64,000 bases of DNA from Streptomyces rimosus subsp. rimosus (GTDB lineage Bacteria > Actinomycetota > Actinomycetes > Streptomycetales > Streptomycetaceae): the NCBI RefSeq assembly GCF_000720725.1, contig NZ_JOCQ01000003.1, positions 62,001 to 126,000 of the forward strand, written 5' to 3'. This document shows positions 34,359 to 43,123 of this stretch, in pieces. Within the stretch, counting starts at the first letter, position 1. Each line of letters starts with the position of its first letter. The notes under the pieces were generated by a model, which saw nothing but the letters and a program-made list of their open reading frames with translations, had not been told where the DNA came from and made no database searches. Made by a program: the position numbers and the translations under genes.

Positions 34359-36603
34359 TGAGCATTTCCTGTACGTTGCGCAGCGGCGCGCCGTCCGCGT
34401 CGACCGCGTGCCGGGTCCAGTTGCCGTCCGGTCCCAGGTGCCAGGACGAGGTGGCGTCCGACGTGCCGGTCTCCAGGAGCCGGTTGAGGGCGGTGCGGTG
34501 ACCCTGGTCGGTGACCCGTACCAGCGCCTCGATCCGCCGGTCCAGGTTGCGGTGCATCATGTCGGCGCTGCCCAGCCACACTTCGGGCTCGCCGCCGTTG
34601 CCGAACGCGAAGACCCGGGAGTGTTCGAGGAAACGGCCGAGGACGCTGCGTACCCGGATGTTCTCGCTGAGCCCCTCGACGCCGGGCCGCAGCGCGCAGA
34701 TGCCGCGGACCCACACGTCGACCGGCACGCCGGCCTGCGACGCGCGGTACAGCGCGTCGATGACCGCCTCGTCCACCATCGAGTTGACCTTGATGCGGAC
34801 GTACGCGGGCCGCCCGGCGCGGTGGTGGGCGATCTCCTTGGTGATGCGCTGGACGAGGCCGTCGCGCAGCGACTTGGGGGCCACCAGCAGCCGCCGGTAG
34901 GTCTCCCGGCGGGAGTAGCCGCTGAGCCGGTTGAAGAGGTCGGAGAGGTCCGCGCCCACCTGCGGGTCGGCGGTCAGCAGCCCCAGGTCCTCGTACAGCC
35001 GGGCGGTCTTGGGGTGGTAGTTGCCCGTCCCCACGTGCGAGTAACGGCGCAGCATCTCGCCTTCCTGGCGGACGACCAGCGACAGTTTGCAGTGCGTCTT
35101 GAGCCCGACCAGCCCGTACACGACATGGCAGCCCGCCTCCTCCAGTTTGCGCGCCCATTTGATGTTGGCCTGCTCGTCGAAGCGCGCCTTGATCTCGACG
35201 AGGACGAGCACCTGCTTGCCGGATTCGGCGGCGTCTATCAGGGCGTCGACGATCGGCGAGTCGCCCGAGGTGCGGTAGAGCGTCTGCTTGATCGCCAGGA
35301 CGTCCGGGTCGGCGGCGGCCTGCTCCAGGAACGCCTGCACGGAGGTGGAGAACGAGTCGTACGGGTGGTGGAGCAGCACGTCACGGGCGCGCAGCGCGGC
35401 GAAGACGTCGGGCGCGGAGGCCGACTCGACCTCGGCGAGGTCGCGGTGGGTGCCCGCCACGAACTTGGGATACTTCAGCTCCGGGCGGTCCAGCGCTCCT
35501 ATGCCGAACAGGCCGGTGAGGTCCAGGGGGCCGGGCAGCGGGTAGACCTCGGAGTCGGAGACCTTCAGCTCCTGGACGAGCAGGTCCAGTACGGCGGGGT
35601 CGATGGTCTCCTCGACCTCCAGGCGCACCGGCGGCCCGAAGCGGCGCCGCATCAGCTCCTTCTCCAGCGCCTGGAGCAGGTTCTCCGCGTCGTCCTCCTC
35701 GACCTCCAGATCCTCGTTGCGGGTCACCCGGAACATGTGGTGCGCCCGCACCTCCATCCCCGGGAACAGCTCCTCCAGGTGGGCGGCGATCACGTCCTCG
35801 ATGGGTACGTACCGCTGCGGCGCGGCCTCCAGGAAGCGGGAGAGCAGCGGCGGCACCTTCACCCGTGCGAAGTGGTCGTGGCCGCTGACCGGATTGCGTA
35901 CGACCACGGCCAGGTTGAGGGACAGGCCGGAGATGTACGGGAACGGGTGCGCCGGATCGACCGCCAGCGGGGTGAGGACCGGGAAGATCTGCTGGCGGAA
36001 CAGGGTGAACAGCCGGGCCTGCTCCTTCTCGGTCAGGTCGGGCCAGCGGATCAGGTGGATGCCCTGGTCGGCGAGTTCGGGGGCGACGTCCTGCTGGTAG
36101 CAGGCGGCGTGCCGCGCCATCAGCTCGCGCGAGCGGGTCCAGATGAGGTCCAGCACCTCGCGGGGCTGGAGGCCGGAGGCGGAGCGGGTGGCGACACCGG
36201 TCGCTATGCGCCGCTTGAGGCCCGCGACGCGGACCATGAAGAACTCGTCCAGGTTGCTCGCGAAGATCGCGAGGAAGTTGGCCCGTTCGAGCAGCGGGGT
36301 GGCCGGATCCTCGGCCAGTTCCAGCACCCGCTCGTTGAACGCCAGCCAGCTCCGCTCGCGATCCAGGAAGCGGCCGGCGGGCAGTTCCTCGCCGTCGGCG
36401 CCGGGCGCTCCGGTTTCCTCGTAATCGTCCAGGTCGGCGTCGAGATCGGGCTCCAGCTCGGGCACCGGCGCGGCGACCGCGTGCGGGCGGTGCGCCGCTA
36501 TGGAGCCCACCGACGGCTGCGCGGACGGCGGCGGCTGGGCCGCCGTCCGGGACGCGGTCGTCTCGGTCCGGTCCGTTGCCTGGGCGCTGGGCTGCTGGTT
36601 CAT
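34321..36603 (-). CDS. ppk: Polyphosphate kinase
   Basis: 760 residues from ATG 36603; an upstream in-frame ATG at 36702 would add 33 residues. Typical PPK1 order: N-terminal helical domain (DRERSWLAFNERVLELA), head domain, and two phospholipase-D-like catalytic domains. The autophosphorylated His lies in YSHVGTGNYHPKTARLY, and a second conserved His is in CALRPGVEGLSENIRV...HSRVF. It makes polyphosphate from ATP reversibly. An acidic, disordered N-terminal segment precedes the core. In Streptomyces ppk is known to be PhoP-controlled; a partial PHO-like repeat is present upstream. Confidence 0.93.
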   Translation of the reverse strand: MNQQPSAQATDRTETTASRTAAQPPPSAQPSVGSIAAHRPHAVAAPVPELEPDLDADLDDYEETGAPGADGEELPAGRFLDRERSWLAFNERVLELAEDPATPLLERANFLAIFASNLDEFFMVRVAGLKRRIATGVATRSASGLQPREVLDLIWTRSRELMARHAACYQQDVAPELADQGIHLIRWPDLTEKEQARLFTLFRQQIFPVLTPLAVDPAHPFPYISGLSLNLAVVVRNPVSGHDHFARVKVPPLLSRFLEAAPQRYVPIEDVIAAHLEELFPGMEVRAHHMFRVTRNEDLEVEEDDAENLLQALEKELMRRRFGPPVRLEVEETIDPAVLDLLVQELKVSDSEVYPLPGPLDLTGLFGIGALDRPELKYPKFVAGTHRDLAEVESASAPDVFAALRARDVLLHHPYDSFSTSVQAFLEQAAADPDVLAIKQTLYRTSGDSPIVDALIDAAESGKQVLVLVEIKARFDEQANIKWARKLEEAGCHVVYGLVGLKTHCKLSLVVRQEGEMLRRYSHVGTGNYHPKTARLYEDLGLLTADPQVGADLSDLFNRLSGYSRRETYRRLLVAPKSLRDGLVQRITKEIAHHRAGRPAYVRIKVNSMVDEAVIDALYRASQAGVPVDVWVRGICALRPGVEGLSENIRVRSVLGRFLEHSRVFAFGNGGEPEVWLGSADMMHRNLDRRIEALVRVTDQGHRTALNRLLETGTSDATSSWHLGPDGNWTRHAVDADGAPLRNVQEMLIDARRRRRGPAT

Positions 36604-36715
36604 GGCCTTATTCTTCCGCGCCGAGGGCGATACCAGCCCGTCGGACGGAGTCGGTACGGGGCGCAGGCGGCGACCGGCGGCGTTCGGGACAGCGGGCTGC
36701 ATTCAGCGATGCTCG

Positions 36716-36748
36716 CAAGCGACGTTGAACCATCGGTAACGCGGATAT
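36716..36748 (-). promoter_or_regulatory. Possible PhoP-binding repeat upstream of ppk
   Basis: The minus strand reads GTTACCGATG-GTTCAACGTC. Two GTT-A/C-C-like units lie ten rather than 11 bases apart, so this is a weaker match than the phoR/phoU PHO box. It is about 120 bases before ATG 36603. Confidence 0.4.
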
Positions 36749-36924
36749 GGCGGACAGGCAAGCGGGCCGCTACCGGCCGGTGTTTACATTCCCGTGTCTT
36801 GTGCGGAGGGGAGCGCGCCCCATGGCGCGCGAGGGGGCGCGCGAATGCCCCGGCGTGCGCCCCCGGCCGAGGCCGAGGCCCCAGGGTGCTCGACACGATG
36901 CGGCGGGGAACAGGGCCATACGGG

Positions 36925-37236
36925 TCACTTCAACGGATTCAGGGGCACGAACTCGCTCTGGTCCAGGGCCAGGAGATCGGGGTTGAAGTCGGCTCCGCCG
37001 CAGTGGTTGTACGGAGCACGGCCCGGCAGCCGGACGATATTGCTGCCGATCAGGCCGGTGGTCCGGGACACGGTGAAGCCCATACCCCGGTGGTGGAGCG
37101 TCTGGCACCTGTTGCCGAACGAGGCGTTGCCAAGGCTGCCGAGACCGCCGGCGCCCGCCGGGGCCGCGGTCGACAGCCCCGTTCCGACCACTGCCGTGGC
37201 CAGACCGGCCGATACCGCAAGATGCCTGATGCGCAT
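36925..37236 (-). CDS. Small secreted protein, distantly chaplin-like
   Basis: 103 residues from ATG 37236. Signal peptide MRIRHLAVSAGLATAVVG with Ala-rich cleavage region (APAGA). The mature part is about 75 residues with two Cys (GNRC, NHC). GSNIVRLPGRAPYNHCGG resembles the chaplin segment (GNVVQVPVHVPVNVCGN), and SFGNRC resembles the chaplin end FGNTC, but the order is permuted and the hydrophobic spacing differs. It may be a surface-active protein of aerial hyphae, but it may equally be an unrelated exported peptide. Confidence 0.55.
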   Translation of the reverse strand: MRIRHLAVSAGLATAVVGTGLSTAAPAGAGGLGSLGNASFGNRCQTLHHRGMGFTVSRTTGLIGSNIVRLPGRAPYNHCGGADFNPDLLALDQSEFVPLNPLK

Positions 37237-37423
37237 GGGATGCAAACGATCTCCCATGTCCGGGGACACGGGCCGGTTTCGCCGCAGGGCGGCCACGGAA
37301 GCGGCAGGCCCCCCTGGTCACCGGTATACGAGCCGCATTCACCCGTATGGGAATCACCCGTTCAGCGGACCTCGGCGCACGGGGCTGCCCGGACGCCGGG
37401 CCGGCAGGCGTCCAAGCGCCTGG

Positions 37424-37906
37424 TCAACGGGCCGGATGCGTCAACCGTACGCAGCACGTGACGACGGCTCCCCGGGCCCGGCCGCCGTCGCCCCGGCCGA
37501 TCTCCAGGCCGTCCGTGAGCTGCCGTACGGTCCACAGGCCCCACCCCGTCGCGCTGCCCAGTCCAGGAGCGCATTCCGGGATGACGGAAGCGTCGAAGCC
37601 CGGGCCGCTGTCGGAGACGCGGCAGCACACCAGGGGCCCGCTGCGGTACAGCGCCAGGCGCCCGCCGCCCCCCGCGTGCCGGATCGCGTTGTCGGCCAGT
37701 TCATTGGCCGACAGCAGCAGGGCGTCGCGCCGGCGCCCCGCCAGGCCCAGGCGTGCCGCGTACGCGCCCATCAGGACGCGCAGACTCGGCAGGTCGGCCG
37801 AGGTGAAACGGGTCTCCAGGCTGTGGTCGGCCGGCCCGTCCGGAGCCGGTCCCCCCGGCGGCCGCTCCGGACCTCCGTCCGGGGAACCCTCGGTCGTCGG
37901 TCCCAT
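37424..37906 (-). CDS. RsbW/SpoIIAB-like ATPase (anti-sigma factor-type)
   Basis: 160 residues, GHKL ATPase fold: N-box ALLLSANELADNAIRHAGG, G1 box VSDSGPGF, G2 GWGLWTVRQLTDGLE. It lacks a kinase dimerisation domain, matching Streptomyces HATPase_c_2 anti-sigma-like proteins, which bind a sigma factor or phosphorylate an anti-sigma antagonist. It starts four bases after the stop of the MEDS-STAS gene, which likely supplies its STAS substrate. Confidence 0.85.
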   Translation of the reverse strand: MGPTTEGSPDGGPERPPGGPAPDGPADHSLETRFTSADLPSLRVLMGAYAARLGLAGRRRDALLLSANELADNAIRHAGGGGRLALYRSGPLVCCRVSDSGPGFDASVIPECAPGLGSATGWGLWTVRQLTDGLEIGRGDGGRARGAVVTCCVRLTHPAR

Positions 37907-37910
37907 CGCG

Positions 37911-38795
37911 TCACTCGCCTTCCACCGTCAGCTGCGGGATGTCGAGCGCCCCCAGAAGCAGGAACGTGTGGGTGTGTATGCCGCCGCACCGGATGACGAC
38001 GCGCCTGCCGTCCGCGGCGGCTGCCAGGCGCAGCACGGCCCGCGCGCAGTAGATGTCGAGGAAGGTCAGCTCGGTGAGGTCCAGGACGGCGCGCGGCGCG
38101 TCCGAGGCGGCGACGCGGCGCAGGGCGGCGTCGAACCGTTCGCGGGTGGACAGGTCGGCCTCGCCGATCAGCCGCAGCCCGTACGTGTCGTCGGCCGCCT
38201 CCGTGAGCGGGGCGGCCAGCAGGGTGCCGGGGCGTTGCAGCAGGGCCGTGGGGTGCCCGGCCGATGCCCGGTCCAGTTCGTCGTCGCTGAAGCGGGTCTC
38301 GTCGTAGGTGCAGATCTCGGTGTAGTGCCCGTCGCGGAACAGGTAGTGGCAGCCCTCGCTCTCCCGCCACAGCACCTGTTCGATGTCCGCGCCGAAGGAC
38401 GCCACCCAGGCCATGTCGATGGCGCTGCGGACCGTGGCGTACCCGTCGTCCAGCGCCTCCTCGACCTCCCGCCGCAGCCCGGCCATCTGCCGCTCCACCG
38501 AGAGGGGCCGCGGCAGCCACATCCGGTCCATGGTGAGCAGCTTCAACTGGCCGCGCCGCACGGAGAAACCGACCGGCGGCCCGTACGCCTCCAGGCGCTC
38601 CAGCACGGTGGTCTCCGGCAGCGCCGGGTCCGCGAAGAGCAGCACCCGCTCGCCGCGGCTGATGCCGGCATGCGTGTACGCGCCGATCGTGGCCCACCGC
38701 GACTCCTCGTCCACGTAGCTCGCGAAGGCGTGGTCGCCCGGCCGCAGGCGCTCCACCGACACGATGCGGGCATGCTCCTCGGCTTGGAAGGGCAA
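37911..38795 (-). CDS. MEDS-domain and STAS-domain sensory antagonist protein
   Basis: 294 residues from TTG 38795, with TAGGAG six bases upstream. The N-terminal about 185 residues match the MEDS (DcmR sensory) family: HAFASYVDEESRWATIGAYTHAGI, GERVLLFADPALPETTVLERL, LTMDRMWLPRPLSVERQMAGL. The C-terminal about 90 residues form a STAS domain (LRLIGEADLSTRERFDAAL, RAVLDLTELTFLDIYCARAVL), the fold of anti-sigma antagonists. I expect it to relay a small-molecule or redox cue to the adjacent RsbW-like ATPase by partner switching. Confidence 0.82.
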   Translation of the reverse strand: MPFQAEEHARIVSVERLRPGDHAFASYVDEESRWATIGAYTHAGISRGERVLLFADPALPETTVLERLEAYGPPVGFSVRRGQLKLLTMDRMWLPRPLSVERQMAGLRREVEEALDDGYATVRSAIDMAWVASFGADIEQVLWRESEGCHYLFRDGHYTEICTYDETRFSDDELDRASAGHPTALLQRPGTLLAAPLTEAADDTYGLRLIGEADLSTRERFDAALRRVAASDAPRAVLDLTELTFLDIYCARAVLRLAAAADGRRVVIRCGGIHTHTFLLLGALDIPQLTVEGE

Positions 38796-39093
38796 GGAAC
38801 TCTCCTACGTCTGACGCCGTTCCGACGCCTGCCGCCGTTTCGGCCCGGCCTCGCCGAGTGCGGGGGCACCCGGCCGTACCGAGTGCGAGCACTCGGCGGC
38901 AGAGTAGCGGGACGGCGGACGCCGTCGGCCCGGGATACGGGACGACGGCGTCCGTGGTCCGCTGTGGTGCGGCGGGCGATCGGTTGTGTCCGGCGATCGG
39001 CTGAACCGGAGAGATTTGTACGGTGAGTTGATACTGGCCGCGAAGTGGCCGCGCGGTGGCACACCCCTCACGTCACGTCCCGGCGCGCCCTCC
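38796..39093. other. Gap between mshD and the MEDS-STAS gene
   Basis: No gene. It should contain the promoter of the MEDS-STAS/ATPase operon and the end of the mshD transcript. Repeats of CGATCGGTTG/CGATCGGCTG (about 38975-39005) are present; no terminator is clear. Confidence 0.35.
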
Positions 39094-40041
39094 TCACGTC
39101 TCCGTGCGGTACATCAGGTCCGTCTCGTGCGTGGTGAACCCGAGCCGTTCGTAGACGGAGACGGCGGGCCCGTTGTCCGCGTCGACGTACAGCATCGCCG
39201 TCGGCACGCCCTGTGCCGCCAGGTGCCGCAGGCCGATCGCGGTGAGCGCCTTGCCGAGGCCGCCGCCCTGCGCGTCCGGCCGGACGCCGACCACGTACAC
39301 CTCGCCCAGCCCCTCCTCCGAGTGGATCTTTGTCCAGTGGAAGCCGATCAGCCGGCCGCCCCGCTCGGCGAGGAAGAAGCCCTTGGGGTCGAACCAGGGC
39401 TCGCTCTTGCGGTCGTCGAGGTCCCGCTGGGTCAGCGAGCCCTGCTCGGGGTGGTGGGCGAAGGCCGCCGCGTTGGCCTCCAGCCACGCCGCGTCGTCCG
39501 TGCCCGGCTGGAAGGCGCGTACGGTCACGCCGTCCGGAAGCGCCGGCTCCGCCAGGTCCAGGTTGCCCAGCGGACGGCGCATCTGCCGCAGCTCGCGGAA
39601 GAGCGTCATGCCGAGGGTCTGGGCGAGGTGGCGGGCCGCGGAGTGGCCGCCGTGCGCCCACACCCGCAGGCGGCGGCCGGACTCCTCCAGCAGTGCGGTG
39701 CCCAGCGCGCGGCCGTGCCCGTGGCCCCGGTGGGACGGGTGCACGACCAGTTCGGCGGCGGGCGCCTCCACGGGGTCGGTGTCCTCCAGCTGTGCGTATC
39801 CGGCGAGCACCCCGGCCTCGTCGTCCGGCCCGCCCGGTACGTACAGCAGCAGATGCCGTACGCCCTCGCGCCGCCCGCCGCGCAGCTGGAGCCGCCCCTG
39901 TTCGGACACGGCGGGCTGCCCGTCCGTCGCCGCGGCCAGCTCGATCAGTTCGAGGACGGCGGCGGCCGCATCGGGCGCCAGTTCGTCCGCCACCTCGATC
40001 CGCCGGCCGGTCCGGGCCTTGTCCTGTGCTGCGTCAGTCAT
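39094..40041 (-). CDS. mshD: Mycothiol synthase (MshD)
   Basis: 315 residues from ATG 40041. Two tandem GNAT acetyltransferase domains: N-terminal half (VHPSHRGHGHGRALGTALLEE) and the functional C-terminal half (VYVVGVRPDAQGGGLGKALTAIGLRHL, YVDADNGPAVSVYERLGF). It acetylates Cys-GlcN-Ins with acetyl-CoA to give mycothiol. Divergent from the 5'-nucleotidase gene with 169 bases between. Confidence 0.93.
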   Translation of the reverse strand: MTDAAQDKARTGRRIEVADELAPDAAAAVLELIELAAATDGQPAVSEQGRLQLRGGRREGVRHLLLYVPGGPDDEAGVLAGYAQLEDTDPVEAPAAELVVHPSHRGHGHGRALGTALLEESGRRLRVWAHGGHSAARHLAQTLGMTLFRELRQMRRPLGNLDLAEPALPDGVTVRAFQPGTDDAAWLEANAAAFAHHPEQGSLTQRDLDDRKSEPWFDPKGFFLAERGGRLIGFHWTKIHSEEGLGEVYVVGVRPDAQGGGLGKALTAIGLRHLAAQGVPTAMLYVDADNGPAVSVYERLGFTTHETDLMYRTET

Positions 40042-40210
40042 GCCTCGAAGCGTACGGCCCGGACGCCGGTACACCCGATGCACACCGGTCCGTCACCCGG
40101 TACCCCCTGTTCCGCTACGCGCGTTGACCGTACGCTACGTCCGCTCGGACACCGGACGCCACGTCCGCTCCGATCCGCTCGGACACCAGCCCACAAGGGG
40201 GATCCACCTC

Positions 40211-42058
40211 ATGTCACCGAGACCGCAGCGGCGGCGCGCGTCGCGCCTTCTGACGGCCGGGGCGGCGGCGCTCGCCGTGGCCGCCGGCAGCACGGCGGCG
40301 GCAGCGCCGGCCGGCGCCGAAGGCAACACGACCGCCTCGCACGCCCGGCACACCGGACACGGCCACGGCGGCCACTCCGGCCGCACCGTCGACGTCCAGC
40401 TGCTCTCCTTCAACGACTTCCACGGCAACCTGGAGGCCCCGCAGGGCTCCTCCGGCACCGTCGAGGAGGTCCAGCCCGACGGCAGCCGCAAGAAGGTCGA
40501 GGCGGGCGGCGTCGAGTACCTGGCCAACTCGCTGCGTACGGCGCGCAAGGGCCACCCGTACTCGGTCACCGCCGCGGCCGGTGACATGGTCGGTGCCAGC
40601 CCGCTGCTGTCCGGGCTCTTCCACGACGAGCCGACCATCGAGGCGATGAACAAGCTCGGCCTGGACGTCACCTCGGTCGGCAACCACGAGTTCGACGAGG
40701 GCCGCGCCGAACTGACCCGCCTCCAGAAGGGCGGCTGCCACCCGACGGACGGCTGCTACGAAAAGGGCAAGCGCTTCAAGGGCGCCGACTTCCCCTACCT
40801 CGCCGCGAACGTCACCGACGAGAAGACCGGCCGCCCGATCCTCAAGCCGTACACCGTGTGGAAGCACAAGGGCGTCAAGATCGGCTTCATCGGGGTGACG
40901 CTGGAGGGCACGCCCGACGTGGTCAGCGCCAGCGGCGTCAAGGGCCTGAAGTTCCACGACGAGGTCGAGACCATCGACAAGTACGCCAAGGAGCTGGACC
41001 GGCAGGGCGTGAAGTCGATCGTCGCGCTGGTCCACGAGGGCGGCATGCCGGCCTCCACGGCGTACAACTACGACTGCGACAGCCCCGGCCCCGGCTCCGG
41101 CATCTCCGGGCCGATCGCCGAGATCGCCAAGAAGGTCACGCCGAAGGTGGACGCCCTGGTCACCGGGCACACCCACCAGGCGTACGCGTGCACCGTCCCG
41201 GACCCGTCCGGGATGCCGCGCACCGTCACCTCGGCGGCTTCGTTCGGCAAGCTCTACACGGACACGACGCTCACCTACGACCGGCGCACCAAGGACATCG
41301 TCCGTACGTCGGTGAAGTCGGCCACCGCGCGCAACCACGTCGTCAACCGCACCCAGCCCAAGGCCGCGGACATGACCGCGCTGATCCAGCGCTGGAACAA
41401 GCTCGCCGCGCCGGTCGCCGACAAGCCCGTGGGCTACATCTCCGCCGACATCCCGGGCCGCGGGCAGGCAACGCCCGAGACGCCGCTCGGCGACCTGATC
41501 GCCGACGCGCAGCTGGCGGCCGTCAAGGCGGCGGACAAGGGCGGGGCGCAGCTCGCCCTGATGAACCCCGGCGGCATCCGCTCCGACCTGGCGCACAAGG
41601 CGTCCGGCAGCGAGGGCGACGGCGTGGTCACGTACGGCGAAGCCTTCACCGTGCAGCCCTTCACCAACATGACCAACGTCGTGACGCTCACCGGAGCGCA
41701 GCTGCTGACCGCGCTCCAGCAGCAGGTCAGCGGCCCGAACGAGGCGTCCCCGAAGATCCTCCAGGTGTCGAAGGGGCTGACGTACACCCTGGACCTGACC
41801 AAGTCCGGCGCCGGCCGCGTGGTCAAGGACTCGGTCCGCCTGGACGGCGCGCCGCTGGACCCGGCGAAGACCTACCGCGTCGCCATGAACGAGTTCCTGG
41901 CCGGCGGCGGTGACGGCTTCACCGTCCTGAAGGAGGGCAAGGACAAGTACGTCGGCCCGTCCGACCTGGACGCCCTCACCGCGTACCTGACGGCGAACTC
42001 CTCGGCCACCGCGCCGCTGGCGCCGCCGAAGGCGGACCGGATCACGGTGACGAAGTAA
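40211..42058 (+). CDS. Secreted 5'-nucleotidase/metallophosphoesterase (UshA family)
   Basis: 615 residues from ATG 40211; AAGGGGG lies about ten bases upstream. N-terminal signal peptide (RRRASRLLTAGAAALAVAAG ... AAPAGA). Catalytic dimetal domain: LLSFNDFHGNLE, GDMVGASPLLSG, VGNHEFDEG, ALVHEGGM and GHTHQAYAC; the C-terminal substrate domain shows LMNPGGIRSD and the adenine/aromatic stacking region near ALQQQ. It hydrolyses external nucleotides to release phosphate and nucleosides, fitting the phosphate theme of this region. A Cys pair in GGCHPTDGC is typical. Confidence 0.9.
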   Translation: MSPRPQRRRASRLLTAGAAALAVAAGSTAAAAPAGAEGNTTASHARHTGHGHGGHSGRTVDVQLLSFNDFHGNLEAPQGSSGTVEEVQPDGSRKKVEAGGVEYLANSLRTARKGHPYSVTAAAGDMVGASPLLSGLFHDEPTIEAMNKLGLDVTSVGNHEFDEGRAELTRLQKGGCHPTDGCYEKGKRFKGADFPYLAANVTDEKTGRPILKPYTVWKHKGVKIGFIGVTLEGTPDVVSASGVKGLKFHDEVETIDKYAKELDRQGVKSIVALVHEGGMPASTAYNYDCDSPGPGSGISGPIAEIAKKVTPKVDALVTGHTHQAYACTVPDPSGMPRTVTSAASFGKLYTDTTLTYDRRTKDIVRTSVKSATARNHVVNRTQPKAADMTALIQRWNKLAAPVADKPVGYISADIPGRGQATPETPLGDLIADAQLAAVKAADKGGAQLALMNPGGIRSDLAHKASGSEGDGVVTYGEAFTVQPFTNMTNVVTLTGAQLLTALQQQVSGPNEASPKILQVSKGLTYTLDLTKSGAGRVVKDSVRLDGAPLDPAKTYRVAMNEFLAGGGDGFTVLKEGKDKYVGPSDLDALTAYLTANSSATAPLAPPKADRITVTK

Positions 42059-42078
42059 CCGCGGGAGTTGTCCGGCTG

Positions 42079-42108
42079 CGGCCCGGCGGGGAGGTTTCCG
42101 CCGGGCCG
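42079..42108. terminator. Hairpin between convergent 5'-nucleotidase and META genes
   Basis: CGGCCCGGCGG (42079-42089), loop GGAGGTTT, CCGCCGGGCCG (42098-42108): an 11-base perfect stem about 20 bases after the nucleotidase stop, usable from both directions. Confidence 0.75.
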
Positions 42109-42156
42109 TGGGCCGCAGCAGGCCGGCCCTCGGGCGTCAGTGCTTGCCCGCAGGCC

Positions 42157-43095
42157 TCAGCGCTTGCCCTTGGCGCCGGCCGCGAATCCGGTGGCCAGGT
42201 TGTGGTACGGGTGTGTCGTCGCGAGCAGCCAATCCGGCCCCAGTTGGTATCCCACCGACTGGTCGAATCGCTTGCGCACCTCTTCCTCCCGGCTCATCAC
42301 CGCTTTCGAGCACTGCTTGTCCGTGGTCGGTTCGGCCTGCGAGAACTTGATGGTCTTCGGACCGATGTCGGCACTCCCCCGGTAATCGTTGCAGCCGAAG
42401 TTGCCGCGGAAGGTACCGTCCGCGTCGAGGACGACATACACCTTGCCGATGCCCGGGGCGTCTTCGTCGATCGGCCACTCCTCGTCCATGTAACTGAGCT
42501 TGGTGATATCCCATTCAGTGCCGACGAGGGGGAAGGGCTGGTTCCTGTGCAGCACGAGTTTCGACCCGTGCGAGTCGGTCAGATTGACCCAGGCATAGTT
42601 GGTGGTGATCTTCAACTTGCCGTCGAGGATCTGCCGAACGTCCTTCTCGTAGTCCAGGTGCCGTGCGTCGCAGCTCTCCCCGTCGCCCGCACCCGGAAGG
42701 TTCTCCCGGTCCCGCACCGTCACCGTGTCGCCCTCGATGTCGGCCTTCGCCCGGAACTCATGGCAGCCGGAATTCCCGGACGCCTTGCCGGCGCCGTCGA
42801 ACTCCACCCAGGCCGCACCCCGCGGCGCCCGCTTCAGCCCGCTGTCCCCGATGGACACTTCCCATATGTCCCAGTGCGGACCGGCCAGCGGCAGCGGACT
42901 CTCGTCGTCGTCCGAATCCGATCCCGAATCCGATCCCGACTGCGCCGCGGCGGTCCCGCCGGTCCCGCCGCCCTGCCGGTCCTGCGCCGTACCGTCCGTG
43001 CCGCAGCCGACGAGGGCCGCCAGGCCCGCCAGCAGGGCGGTCGACGCCAGGGCGGCGCGCCGCGCTCCCTTGCCTTCGCGTGGCCTGCAGGTCAC
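42157..43095 (-). CDS. META-domain lipoprotein A
   Basis: 312 residues from GTG 43095, with AAGGGGGAAGG about four bases upstream. Signal peptide with lipobox LAALVGC (Cys about 31), then an acidic Ser/Asp linker and two META-like repeats: residues about 75-170 (AWVEFDGAGKASGNSGCHEFRAKA) and about 190-290 (VYVVLDADGTFRGNFGCNDYRGSA). META/HslJ domains occur in outer-membrane or surface proteins linked to motility or heat and antibiotic stress in other bacteria. Function here unknown. Tandem paralogue of the next upstream gene, 28 bases away. Confidence 0.8.
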   Translation of the reverse strand: MTCRPREGKGARRAALASTALLAGLAALVGCGTDGTAQDRQGGGTGGTAAAQSGSDSGSDSDDDESPLPLAGPHWDIWEVSIGDSGLKRAPRGAAWVEFDGAGKASGNSGCHEFRAKADIEGDTVTVRDRENLPGAGDGESCDARHLDYEKDVRQILDGKLKITTNYAWVNLTDSHGSKLVLHRNQPFPLVGTEWDITKLSYMDEEWPIDEDAPGIGKVYVVLDADGTFRGNFGCNDYRGSADIGPKTIKFSQAEPTTDKQCSKAVMSREEEVRKRFDQSVGYQLGPDWLLATTHPYHNLATGFAAGAKGKR

Positions 43096-43123
43096 TCGCC
43101 TTCCCCCTTCATCCCTTCTCCCG

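Noticed and set aside
34408..37461. 1017-codon plus-strand frame
   Set aside because: Antisense to ppk and neighbours; composition reflects GC codon bias only.
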